Source of the DNA: a virus
IMG/VR virus record: IMGVR_UViG_3300028836_000007
Coordinates: 1-42,788 of that record
DNA: 42,788 nt
Strand: one strand, 5' to 3'
Positions 5,318-12,423 of this stretch are shown piece by piece. Position numbers and translations under genes: made by a program. How positions within the stretch are numbered: the stretch's first letter is position 1; every line of letters starts with the position of its first letter. The notes under the pieces are model-generated. The model did not search any database. It saw nothing but the letters and a program-made list of their open reading frames with translations, and had not been told where the DNA came from.

Positions 5318-6027
5318 TGTCAAAAAAGAAAAAAATGACGGCGTCTAGCGCCATTTCTAAGTTAAATTTAAGTTTACAACCTATTGAAGCACTGACTAAT
5401 GCACAACAGTCTTTCTTCGACAATTATGATACCGGGAACTCTCAACTATTAATGGGATTCCCAGGTACTGGTAAAACATTCCTTAGCCTATATAAAGCCT
5501 TTCAAGACATTATATATGGGCAAATGGAAGTGCAGCAATTAGTGATAGTACGAAGCGCCGTCCCTACTAGGGATATTGGCTTCTTGCCTGGAAACCTTGA
5601 AGAAAAATCCCAGGTGTATGAATTACCATATAAAAAGATATGTTCGGAACTGTTTGGTAGAGACGATGCATACGAAATTCTAGTAAAACATGGAGTAATC
5701 CGTTTTATGATTACCTCTTATGTCAGAGGATTAACACTAGATAACTGTATTATAGTTATGGATGAGTTCCAAAACTGTACATCACATGAGGCTGACTCAG
5801 TATTAACTAGACTGGGTCAAAATTCTAAAGCACTGTTCTGCGGAGACTTTATGCAGACAGACTTTACTAAACGATCCGACAGAGATATCTGTAAGTTTGT
5901 GGAAGTATTAGAATCTATGCCAAACTGGTTTAGTGTAAATCATTTTGAAACTGAGGACATTGTTCGAAGTGGAATAGTAAAGGCGTACATACAAGCCAAG
6001 TACCTTATTCATAAGGATGGATATTAA
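5317..6027 (+). CDS. phoH: PhoH-like P-loop ATPase
   Basis: 236 residues, cytoplasmic. Walker A G47-FPGTGKT, Walker B CIIVMDEFQN (D149, E150), and the downstream LFCGDFMQTD sensor segment are all present in the usual order for the PhoH family. PhoH-like ATPases are very common in marine phages. The host protein belongs to the phosphate regulon and is linked to RNA metabolism, but the role in phages is not established. The start overlaps the stop of the frameshifted lipoprotein (TAATG). N-terminal residues 1-25 are basic and Ser-rich. The family call is firm, the function is not. Confidence 0.93.
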   Translation: MSKKKKMTASSAISKLNLSLQPIEALTNAQQSFFDNYDTGNSQLLMGFPGTGKTFLSLYKAFQDIIYGQMEVQQLVIVRSAVPTRDIGFLPGNLEEKSQVYELPYKKICSELFGRDDAYEILVKHGVIRFMITSYVRGLTLDNCIIVMDEFQNCTSHEADSVLTRLGQNSKALFCGDFMQTDFTKRSDRDICKFVEVLESMPNWFSVNHFETEDIVRSGIVKAYIQAKYLIHKDGY

Positions 6028-6034
6028 ATTATTT

Positions 6035-6193
6035 ATGTTTAGTAAATTAACAAGGTGTATAGCCGAAAAGAAGTGTTTTCAATCGTGGACTTGGGTAAAG
6101 TGTAAGTGTCTAGCATATGTAGTTAGTTGGATGGTATTAGCTCCACTTACAATCATAGCATTTGCACTATTTATGGATAAGGCGTTTTCATGA
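6035..6193 (+). CDS. Small membrane protein (52 aa)
   Basis: Begins MFSKLTRCIAEKKCF and has a basic, Cys-containing N-terminal part (five cysteines: TRCIAEKKCF, VKCKCL). One membrane helix follows at residues about 28-46 (AYVVSWMVLAPLTIIAFALF). The stop overlaps the next ATG (ATGA). An in-frame ATG at 6017 would add six residues; neither start has a good ribosome-binding site. The gene fills the gap between phoH and the protease. Function unknown. Confidence 0.6.
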   Translation: MFSKLTRCIAEKKCFQSWTWVKCKCLAYVVSWMVLAPLTIIAFALFMDKAFS

Positions 6194-6714
6194 AGACAAT
6201 ACTACAAGGATTAACATTAACACTATTATTATGGGTATCATTAGCACTAGGAGGTAAGTATGCCTACGCTCTAGACGACTTTGACTTAGCTAAATATGGG
6301 CCAACTGAAAAAGTTGACTTTCAGAGGTCTGAATTTATACTTAAGATTGTAACGTATACAAATAGAGACCGACTAAATCAGGCTTTTGAGAAAGCAACTG
6401 GTAAGCCACTACCTGAGGGTGCGGGGGTACGAGGATTCACTAATGTTAGACCCGATGAAGATATATGCTGGGTTCACATTATATTAGCCGATGTTTGGGA
6501 CGACAGAGAAGCGATGGCCATAATGGGCCATGAAGTATATCATTGTACCTTAGCAGATCACAGAGACGTAATGGTAGCTGAGGAGATACCAGAGGCTCCT
6601 AAAGATACTGCTATAAATGAAGTAGATATTGAAGATTTATATGCAGAAGACCGTCGGCTAGAGCTTGAGTGGTTAAAAGAAGATTATAAGAATATGGGAA
6701 TTGAGGTAGACTAA
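6190..6714 (+). CDS. Exported zinc-metalloprotease-like protein
   Basis: 174 residues with a signal peptide (residues 1-28, cleavage after YAYA). The mature domain carries H114-E-V-Y-H118 and a third histidine H124, i.e. HExxHxxxxxH, the spacing of metzincin zinc sites, although Leu121 replaces the usual glycine. The two histidine pairs and the Glu make a zinc site plausible. C55-region strands and C93/C119 may form a disulfide. It would act in the periplasm or outside the cell. Substrate unknown. It opens a run of exported proteins that are coupled by ATGA and TAATG overlaps; maturation of one of those neighbours is a reasonable guess but only inference. Confidence 0.7.
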   Translation: MKTILQGLTLTLLLWVSLALGGKYAYALDDFDLAKYGPTEKVDFQRSEFILKIVTYTNRDRLNQAFEKATGKPLPEGAGVRGFTNVRPDEDICWVHIILADVWDDREAMAIMGHEVYHCTLADHRDVMVAEEIPEAPKDTAINEVDIEDLYAEDRRLELEWLKEDYKNMGIEVD

Positions 6715-7271
6715 TGAATATAGCAGAGAAAGTAGCGATGGGATGGGTAATAGCAGTAGCATTATTGATATCATACGATGCTTATGCTCTAGATCCTATT
6801 GTTACAGACTCAACTACGAGAAGTACAGTACATTCGACAGGTGATGTGAAGACTACAGTTGTCTCCCCACCTCCCTCCGCTATTACACCCACATTTACGG
6901 GCAGTAGTAACTCAGATTCGTGTACTGTTGGTGTTGCGGGAGCAGTACAAACACAAATACTTGGTATTAGTGCTGGTACAACTACTAGAGACTTAAATTG
7001 TGAAAGACTAAAGAACGCTAAGACACTATATGATATGGGTATGAAAGTTGCCGCAGTATCTGTATTGTGTCAAGATGTAAGAGTATTTGATGCGATGCTA
7101 ATGGCAGGTACACCTTGTCCGTACAATGGCATTATTGGTTCAGACGCTAGAATTGCTTGGCAGAATGATAAGGATTCTAAACCTAAGAAGGAAAAGGAGG
7201 AAGGAGTTGACCCACTTAAATTACTTACTGGCATTGGCACTACTGTTCTCGGCCTCTTGTTCTTACTCTAA
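6714..7271 (+). CDS. Exported protein with C-terminal membrane anchor, conserved-type unknown
   Basis: 185 residues, TAATG-coupled to the protease. Signal peptide at residues 1-26 (GWVIAVALLISYDAYA). Then a Thr/Ser/Pro-rich stretch, a core with four cysteines (SDSCTVG, DLNCERL, VLCQDV, TPCPYNG) that could form two disulfides, a Lys/Glu-rich linker (KDSKPKKEKEEG), and a C-terminal hydrophobic helix (LLTGIGTTVLGLLFLL). The core YDMGMKVAAVSVLCQDVRVF looks like proteins I recall from marine T4-like phages without assigned function. The last 65 bases also encode the signal sequence of the next gene in another frame. Confidence 0.7.
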   Translation: MNIAEKVAMGWVIAVALLISYDAYALDPIVTDSTTRSTVHSTGDVKTTVVSPPPSAITPTFTGSSNSDSCTVGVAGAVQTQILGISAGTTTRDLNCERLKNAKTLYDMGMKVAAVSVLCQDVRVFDAMLMAGTPCPYNGIIGSDARIAWQNDKDSKPKKEKEEGVDPLKLLTGIGTTVLGLLFLL

Positions 7272-8082
7272 CTGGAATTACGGTACTACCGGTAATGCTG
7301 CTGAAGGAGGCCTAAGTTGGGGCATGCCTGACCTATTCCCTAAAGCTAATAACTTAATGGTTAATGGGGTGTTCTATCAGTATACTCCTATTAAGAATAC
7401 TGCAGATGATATGAAAGTACACGTGCAGAATGAAGATGCCATTAATGGAGGCTATATCTTTAGAGAAACAGATGATTGGAGTGGTAGACCCGGAGGTACC
7501 CCTATTAATAAAGTAATTGGAGTACCAAATGTACCTCAAGAATTATGGGGGGATGGCTCTATTGCTATAGAAGGAACCGGTACAGTAGAGGATGCTTCAG
7601 TAATATACAGCTATAAATATGACAATACTTGTGTAACCCCATTAGCAGATCCTTCTTGCCCTGGGTACGCCGAAGCACTATTAAATGCAATAAATAGTAT
7701 TCCAACTCCAGTAGTATACGATGCTTTAGAAGATGAGAATGTTCAAGATGCTCTAAATAATAAAACAGAGTTGAAGGAAGAGGATACCGAAGAGAAATCT
7801 GAGGAAGAGGAAGAAATAGATTTAGAGAACTTACTATCAGAGATTGATACAACTGTAATGTCAGCAACAGCACTGGCACAGAATCAATTAATGAGAGCAA
7901 TGACTTTATCCGTGAATGTAGATAGTTACTACAATAAAAAAATTCAAGGTGGTGTCTACAAAGAGACTCAGAGTTTAGTTGATAAACAGCTACCAGACAA
8001 TAATCGTGGGAAGAGAATGGGCCTAGCCCAGCAGGTACTACATACCGAAATGGTAAATATGCAGTACCTCGAAGGAGAGTAA
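7207..8082 (+). CDS. Acidic lipoprotein-like exported protein
   Basis: 291 residues from a TTG start that follows AGGAGGAAGGAG, the best ribosome-binding site nearby. Starting earlier would put basic residues in front of the signal. Residues 1-18 (MTHLNYLLALALLFSASC) make a lipoprotein-type signal, with Cys18 as the possible lipid site; the -3 position is Ser, not the typical Leu, so this is not certain. The middle is aromatic and Gly-rich (SNWNYGTTGN, LSWGMPDLFP), then a highly acidic segment (DTEEKSEEEEEIDLENLL), then a helical C-terminus (LAQNQLMRAMTLSVNVDSYY). Probably membrane-attached in the periplasm or outer membrane. Function not recognised. Confidence 0.7.
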   Translation: MTHLNYLLALALLFSASCSYSNWNYGTTGNAAEGGLSWGMPDLFPKANNLMVNGVFYQYTPIKNTADDMKVHVQNEDAINGGYIFRETDDWSGRPGGTPINKVIGVPNVPQELWGDGSIAIEGTGTVEDASVIYSYKYDNTCVTPLADPSCPGYAEALLNAINSIPTPVVYDALEDENVQDALNNKTELKEEDTEEKSEEEEEIDLENLLSEIDTTVMSATALAQNQLMRAMTLSVNVDSYYNKKIQGGVYKETQSLVDKQLPDNNRGKRMGLAQQVLHTEMVNMQYLEGE

Positions 8083-8083
8083 T

Positions 8084-8575
8084 ATGAAGATTATATTAGC
8101 AGTAATAGCCCTATTGGGTTTAAACACGATAGCGGCGGATGTTCCGGTACAGGGTAATGTACAAATGAGATGTTTAATCACAACAGATATTCCAGGAGTA
8201 TATGGCAACCCTACCCCTCAGAAATTAAGCACAGCAGTCGCTGACGGAGGCGTATTACCAGTGGTAAGGTATGACGTAACATTAGCAGATAATTATAAAG
8301 CAAAGATTACAACTCCTACTAGTTTCTCATCCTCACCTGCTTTGAATGATACAGTTACTTGGACTGGTTCAACTACAGTATCACAAACATCTGATGCAGG
8401 TATGTCTGGGTATGAAGCGGCAAAGGTTACTTATGATGCTACAACAGAGTACGACTTAACAGTTGCTGGATCAACTTGGTTTTCTGCTACTCTATCTGCA
8501 ACAAACGGGTATGATAAAGCATTCCCAGGTGGTGTATACAATGCTATCGTAGTTGCTGAATGTATTGCTAAGTAA
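8084..8575 (+). CDS. Exported beta-sandwich protein, pilin/adhesin-like
   Basis: 163 residues. AAGGAGA precedes the ATG. Signal peptide of about 17-18 residues (KIILAVIALLGLNTIA), mature start near ADVPVQGNVQ. The mature part is all-beta in character, with Thr/Ser-rich strands, and cysteines near both ends (C30 and C160) that could join first and last strands. The end GGVYNAIVVAECIAK resembles the last strand of chaperone-usher pilins and spore-coat-U-type domains. The next gene looks like a PapD-type chaperone, which supports a chaperone-client pair. No usher gene is visible. The pilin comparison is by pattern only. Confidence 0.5.
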   Translation: MKIILAVIALLGLNTIAADVPVQGNVQMRCLITTDIPGVYGNPTPQKLSTAVADGGVLPVVRYDVTLADNYKAKITTPTSFSSSPALNDTVTWTGSTTVSQTSDAGMSGYEAAKVTYDATTEYDLTVAGSTWFSATLSATNGYDKAFPGGVYNAIVVAECIAK

Positions 8576-8577
8576 GC

Positions 8578-8973
8578 GTGTCGTATGTTACTAAGCTGAT
8601 ATTATCTGCCTTTTTACTTGCTGGTTTAATATTGGCATTAGATACTAAAGCGCATGAAATGACTCCTACTTACCCAAAGTTCGAAGCATCGTTTGTCTCA
8701 GGGGTTCTTAAGACTAAAATGAGGCTGTTCAATCGGCGCAGTGACGTATCTTATTATGAGATTGGTGTATTTGATTCTGATTGGGAACCAGTACCCTTTG
8801 TTACTTCGTACAAAGTTATGAAAATGGAATACCTTGATACTGCAGAGTTTGATATTTATATTAAGAAAGGCGATTTATCACGCTCTACGTATATATGCTC
8901 TAAATCTAAATTACTGAAGAAAGACATTAAAGGCAGCGGTATATCCTCTAGGATATGCTCTAAAATAAAATGA
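8578..8973 (+). CDS. Exported PapD-like chaperone candidate (single domain)
   Basis: 131 residues from a GTG 2 bases after the previous stop, with a weak ribosome-binding site. Signal peptide to about residue 25 (LILSAFLLAGLILALDTKA). The mature part (PTYPKFEASFVSGVLKTKMR, LFNRRSDVSYYEIGVFDSDW) has the strand pattern of the PapD N-terminal Ig-like domain, where YYEIGVFD would be the edge strands. It stops where the second PapD domain would begin. Two C-terminal cysteines (YICSKS, RICSKIK) may pair. Role suggested: periplasmic folding helper for the neighbouring exported beta protein. This is a fold guess. Confidence 0.5.
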   Translation: MSYVTKLILSAFLLAGLILALDTKAHEMTPTYPKFEASFVSGVLKTKMRLFNRRSDVSYYEIGVFDSDWEPVPFVTSYKVMKMEYLDTAEFDIYIKKGDLSRSTYICSKSKLLKKDIKGSGISSRICSKIK

Positions 8974-9380
8974 GATATTTCTTTATACTAATGGTACTAA
9001 GTTTAAATGCATCAGCAAATAACGCTCTAAGTTTGCAAATACCAAGCATGACCAATAGTTACGCTTCAGACAAGTTTAGAGCTGGTAACTTAGATTGCTC
9101 TAATGCTATAGGTGGGAGTATGAACCTAGAGTTTGGCATAACAGGTATTATCAATAATGCTACAGCACCTTTTAGTAGTGAAGACCTAGACAACCCAACA
9201 ACAAAAGATATAGGATTATACGCACGTATTGTTGTACCACTAAATGCCCCGAAAGAGAGAATTAACTGTAATACTCTATACCAACTAGAGCTTACAAAGA
9301 AACGTCTAGAGGTGATGAAGTTAGAACAAGAATTAAATGCTCTAAGAAGGCTTCAACTAGAAAATCAATTTGAGAATTAA
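8970..9380 (+). CDS. Exported protein with C-terminal coiled coil
   Basis: 136 residues, ATGA-coupled to the chaperone candidate. Signal peptide of about 16 residues (FFILMVLSLNASA). A beta-rich middle follows (LDCSNAIGGSMNLEFGITGI) and a C-terminal helix with heptad pattern (YQLELTKKRLEVMKLEQEL, continuing to residue 136). Two cysteines (C43-region NLDCSN and INCNTLY) may pair in the periplasm. Similar sequences occur, as I recall, beside the same neighbours in other marine phages. No function assigned. Confidence 0.65.
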   Translation: MRYFFILMVLSLNASANNALSLQIPSMTNSYASDKFRAGNLDCSNAIGGSMNLEFGITGIINNATAPFSSEDLDNPTTKDIGLYARIVVPLNAPKERINCNTLYQLELTKKRLEVMKLEQELNALRRLQLENQFEN

Positions 9381-9382
9381 TT

Positions 9383-9886
9383 ATGGCAGATTTAGGCAAA
9401 GATTTGGGTAAGGTAGATAAACTAAAGGAGAAGTTAGCAAATGCTGATATTAAAATCCTTGGTTATAAACTAACCCCTACACAATTAGGTATGGCGTTTG
9501 CTGTACTGTCTACTGTACTTGGTTCTTTATATGGAGGGTTTACTATGTATCAGAAGATTGAAAGCCTTGCTAATTTAGACTTGGACGCATACCAACAACA
9601 GATGGATATAATGGATGCCAAGATTGAAAGCACTTTAGACTACACACGTGATATTAAGAATGGTCTAAGAGATGATATTAATCGTATTGAAAAGGTATCG
9701 GATAGAACAGAAGATGACGTTAATAAGTTAGAAGATAAAGTTAGAGATATGATCGACGATGCTGAGACTAGATTCGAAACTAAACGGGATCAGCTTAGAA
9801 CCTCTAATCAGGCGGATATTAAAGAATTAGAAGAACGTTTAAATGCTAAAGTACAGAGAGCACTAGATAACCCTTTAGCAAATTAA
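9383..9886 (+). CDS. Membrane protein with long cytoplasmic or periplasmic coiled coil
   Basis: 167 residues. A basic/amphipathic N-terminus (KDLGKVDKLKEKLANADIK) is followed by one membrane helix at about residues 33-55 (LGMAFAVLSTVLGSLYGGF) and then about 110 residues of nearly continuous coiled coil (NRIEKVSDRTEDDVNKLEDK). This layout resembles inner-membrane spanins, which span the periplasm, and the gene sits before two holin-like genes. Orientation is not certain. A lysis role is plausible but unproven. Confidence 0.6.
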   Translation: MADLGKDLGKVDKLKEKLANADIKILGYKLTPTQLGMAFAVLSTVLGSLYGGFTMYQKIESLANLDLDAYQQQMDIMDAKIESTLDYTRDIKNGLRDDINRIEKVSDRTEDDVNKLEDKVRDMIDDAETRFETKRDQLRTSNQADIKELEERLNAKVQRALDNPLAN

Positions 9887-9899
9887 GACAGGTAAAAAA

Positions 9900-10205
9900 A
9901 TGAGCAATATGGAAGAAAAAGAACTAAGTCATAAGATATCGGAAGAAAGCATGAATAATAGTTGGAAAGACGAAGCACTAGTAATAGTCTTCTCCTTGCC
10001 TATTGTTATTAACTTTTTAACACCTATGTTTTCAGAGACTACTATGACACAAGCGTGGGAAAACCTAGCTAAAGCACCAGAGTGGTACACCACTATACTA
10101 GGGGTACTAGTACTAGTAATTTTTGGGCTTAAGGCTATTGTATATAAAGCTGCAGATAAACTATTTGATACCCCTAAAAAATCTGCCTGCAAGTATAAGA
10201 AGTAG
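9900..10205 (+). CDS. Two-helix membrane protein, holin-like
   Basis: 101 residues. Polar N-terminus, membrane helix one at about 25-45 (EALVIVFSLPIVINFLTPMF), a polar loop, membrane helix two at about 65-82 (YTTILGVLVLVIFGLKAIVY), and a basic tail (TPKKSACKYKK). Both ends face the same side. Size and topology fit a class II holin, and it lies directly before a second holin-like gene. The ribosome-binding site is weak (GACAGG). Other membrane roles are possible. Confidence 0.55.
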   Translation: MSNMEEKELSHKISEESMNNSWKDEALVIVFSLPIVINFLTPMFSETTMTQAWENLAKAPEWYTTILGVLVLVIFGLKAIVYKAADKLFDTPKKSACKYKK

Positions 10206-10213
10206 GAGAAAAT

Positions 10214-10648
10214 ATGTTTGGATTACCAATCGAAGCAATAAGTATGTTAGGCTCTACCGCTATGGGCGGTATGATGAAGATGTGGGGGCAAGCACAGGCT
10301 GACAAAGCTGAGCAACACAAAATGTTAATGCAGAGCAATCTACAGGTTGAACAAGGGGTAAATAATGCTAGACAAATGCAAAACCCCAATGCTGCATGGA
10401 TTAGACGATTCATAGTAGTATTCAGCCTTTTAGCGGGGATCGGTATTGTGTTTATGGCCCCAATTATGGGGATATCAACTAATGTACCTATCGAAGTAAC
10501 TGAGGGGTTTAAGTTCTTATTTATTGATACTACTCATACCTTTACAGAGTATATTAAACTAGATGGTTTCGTTACTCCAGAATGGTTGCCTGTAGCTATA
10601 ATGAATATTATTGGCTTCTACTTTGGATCTGCAGCGATGAAAAGGTAG
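10214..10648 (+). CDS. Holin-like protein (3TM holin type)
   Basis: 144 residues, GTAGGAG before the ATG. The N-terminal segment (MFGLPIEAISMLGSTAMGGM) is amphipathic or membrane-active, followed by a helical polar region ending NPNAAWIRRF. Two clear membrane helices follow at about 62-80 (IVVFSLLAGIGIVFMAPIMG) and 125-142 (VAIMNIIGFYFGSAAMKR). The W-x-R-R entry and GFYFGSAA end match the 3TM holin pattern known from gene transfer agents and marine phages. Such holins permeabilise the inner membrane at lysis. No endolysin gene is visible in this window. Confidence 0.6.
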   Translation: MFGLPIEAISMLGSTAMGGMMKMWGQAQADKAEQHKMLMQSNLQVEQGVNNARQMQNPNAAWIRRFIVVFSLLAGIGIVFMAPIMGISTNVPIEVTEGFKFLFIDTTHTFTEYIKLDGFVTPEWLPVAIMNIIGFYFGSAAMKR

Positions 10649-10672
10649 TTTCTTACCACCTAAGGAATTTTA

Positions 10673-10726
10673 GTATTGACAAATTACGAAAATCTGGTAT
10701 AATTTTGTACTTGTCAATACTGACAA
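10673..10726 (+). promoter_or_regulatory. Promoter with flanking inverted repeat (possible operator)
   Basis: TTGACA (10676-10681), 16-base spacer, TATAAT (10698-10703). GTATTGACAA (10673-10682, covering the -35) is repeated in inverted orientation as TTGTCAATAC (10711-10720), just at the expected transcript start, and TGACAA follows again at 10721. The arrangement could let a regulator bind at both sides of the RNA polymerase site; the downstream TTGTCA-ATAC-TGACAA can also form a hairpin in the message. Confidence 0.75.
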
Positions 10727-10747
10727 ATCTTAAATATAGGAGAATAT

Positions 10748-10969
10748 ATGGTAGATAAAATTCTGGGCTGGATTAAAGCCGCAACAGAAGCCGGGGTAGC
10801 ATTAATTGCTCTAGCAATAGTTTTACAAGTGATCTTTGGCGGGAGTGTACCGTTCATTGGTGGAGATGTTATCGGAACTATTACCGGTATCATCACTAAC
10901 CTAGGTAATGCTGGTCTTGTAGGCTTAGCATCACTAGCGGTAGTGTATCACATTTTTACCAAAGACTAA
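10748..10969 (+). CDS. Small two-helix membrane protein, monocistronic
   Basis: 73 residues with TATAGGAG before the ATG. Two hydrophobic helices (AGVALIALAIVLQVIFGG and GNAGLVGLASLAVVYHIF) are joined by a Gly/Ile-rich stretch (FIGGDVIGTITGIITNLGNA). It has a private promoter and terminator, which suggests high or separately timed expression, as for a small structural or holin-type protein. Short hydrophobic proteins like this recur in marine phages without known function. A capsid-vertex or tail role cannot be excluded. Confidence 0.7.
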   Translation: MVDKILGWIKAATEAGVALIALAIVLQVIFGGSVPFIGGDVIGTITGIITNLGNAGLVGLASLAVVYHIFTKD

Positions 10970-10979
10970 ATTTGTGAAT

Positions 10980-11006
10980 AAAGCCTTACGTTAGTAGGGC
11001 TTTTTT
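10980..11006 (+). terminator. Rho-independent terminator
   Basis: AAGCCTTA-CGTTAG-TAGGGCTT stem followed by TTTTTT. It isolates the 10748-10969 gene from the packaging genes. Confidence 0.9.
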
Positions 11007-11031
11007 AATTTTATTTTATGAGGGAATATTA

Positions 11032-12336
11032 ATGCTAGAAATAAGCAGAAGCGACGTACAATCAGATGAATTAGTTGAGTATCCAAAAGATGAGAGGTTT
11101 ATAAAACTTCCAATCCAACAGTATATGGAACTTTTAGGTATAACTCCTATTGCATCTCAAGTTGCACTGATTAACGCACTTAATAATCCTAAATATCGTT
11201 TTGTTGTAGCAGCACTGTCTAGACGACAAGGTAAGACTTATATAGCAAACATAATTGGACAGTTAGTGGCACTTGTACCTGGTACAAATGTTCTAATCAT
11301 GAGTCCGAATTACTCACTGTCACAAATTTCTTTCGACTTACAACGAAATCTAATTAAGCACTTTGACTTAGAGGTAGCCAGGGACAACGCTAAAGACAAA
11401 ATCATAGAGTTAACAAATGGAAGCACTATTCGTATGGGATCAGTCAATCAAGTGGATAGTACCGTTGGTAGGTCTTATGATCTTATTATATTTGATGAAG
11501 CGGCCTTAGGGGATGGAGGAATGGATGCGTTCAACGTAGCCCTAAGACCTACACTAGATAAACCTAATAGTAAGTGTCTATTTATATCCACCCCTCGTGG
11601 AAGAAATAACTGGTTCTCAGACTTCTACCAACGCGGGTTCAATGACGAGTACGACAATTGGGTATCAATGCGAGCCACGTACCACGAAAACCCTAGAATC
11701 TCCCAAAAAGATATTGACGAAGCTAAGAAAGGTATGTCAAAGGCTGAGTTCGAACAAGAGTACTTAGCGTCTTTCAACACCTTCCAAGGACAAGTATGGG
11801 ATTTCAATTACGAAGAATGTGTGGCAAACCTCGAAGAACTTGATACTTCCAAGATGGATGTGTTTGCAGGCCTTGACGTTGGTTATCGTGATCCTACTGC
11901 ATTCTGTGTTATAGGGTATGATTGGGATGCTGAAATATACTATATTTTAGATGAGTATATGGAAGCTGAGAAGACTACTGAGCAGCACGCTGAAGTTATT
12001 CAAGCATTGATTAATAAGTGGGATATAGACTCTATCTATATTGACTCCGCAGCTCAGCAAATGCGTTTCGATTTAGCCCAGAACTACGATATTTCAACTA
12101 TCAATGCAACTAAGAGTGTGCTGGATGGCATTGCGTCAGTTGCCACGATTGTGGATAATAACAAATTGATCGTGGATCAAAAGTGTGAGCACACTCTAAT
12201 GTCACTAGATCAATACCAGTGGAATCCTAACGAGAACCTACTAACTGAAAAACCTGTGCACAATATGGCGTCTCATATGTCAGATGCCCTGCGTTACGCC
12301 TTATACACGTTTGTAGCTTCGGACATAACGTTCTAG
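11032..12336 (+). CDS. terL: Terminase large subunit (packaging ATPase/nuclease)
   Basis: 434 residues, GAGGG before the ATG. The ATPase part has a Walker A-like S63-RRQGKT69, Walker B LIIFDEAA (D155, E156), and the coupling motif FISTPRG (about 185-190). The nuclease part has the RNase H-like acidic triad: D282 (FAGLDVGYRDP), D338 (IYIDSAA) and D418 (HMSDALRYAL). It pumps DNA into the prohead and cuts it. The start of the unit follows a terminator, and no consensus promoter is visible between 11006 and 11032, so some read-through is likely. The partner small subunit is probably 3256-3726. An HNH gene follows directly. Confidence 0.95.
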   Translation: MLEISRSDVQSDELVEYPKDERFIKLPIQQYMELLGITPIASQVALINALNNPKYRFVVAALSRRQGKTYIANIIGQLVALVPGTNVLIMSPNYSLSQISFDLQRNLIKHFDLEVARDNAKDKIIELTNGSTIRMGSVNQVDSTVGRSYDLIIFDEAALGDGGMDAFNVALRPTLDKPNSKCLFISTPRGRNNWFSDFYQRGFNDEYDNWVSMRATYHENPRISQKDIDEAKKGMSKAEFEQEYLASFNTFQGQVWDFNYEECVANLEELDTSKMDVFAGLDVGYRDPTAFCVIGYDWDAEIYYILDEYMEAEKTTEQHAEVIQALINKWDIDSIYIDSAAQQMRFDLAQNYDISTINATKSVLDGIASVATIVDNNKLIVDQKCEHTLMSLDQYQWNPNENLLTEKPVHNMASHMSDALRYALYTFVASDITF

Positions 12337-12359
12337 GTATACCAGGGCAAAAATAGCAC

Positions 12360-12388
12360 TTGACTTTTTTGTTGAAATTTGATATAAT
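12360..12388 (+). promoter_or_regulatory. Sigma70 promoter for HNH and head genes
   Basis: TTGACT (12360-12365), 17-base spacer, TATAAT (12383-12388), extended -10 (TTTGA before it). The -35, spacer start and -10 (CTTGACTTTTTTGTTG...TTTGATATAAT) match the promoter at 35601 almost base for base. It starts inside the 87-base gap after terL. Confidence 0.9.
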
Positions 12389-12423
12389 TGCCCATATACA
12401 GAGAAATTTTAAGAAATCAACCT

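Noticed and set aside
7126-7206. Upstream ATG for the acidic lipoprotein
   Set aside because: It would place a basic stretch before the signal sequence; the TTG at 7207 has a far better ribosome site.
12388-12423. TTG start giving 12 more residues to the HNH protein
   Set aside because: The TTG begins at the last base of the -10 box, upstream of the expected transcript start.
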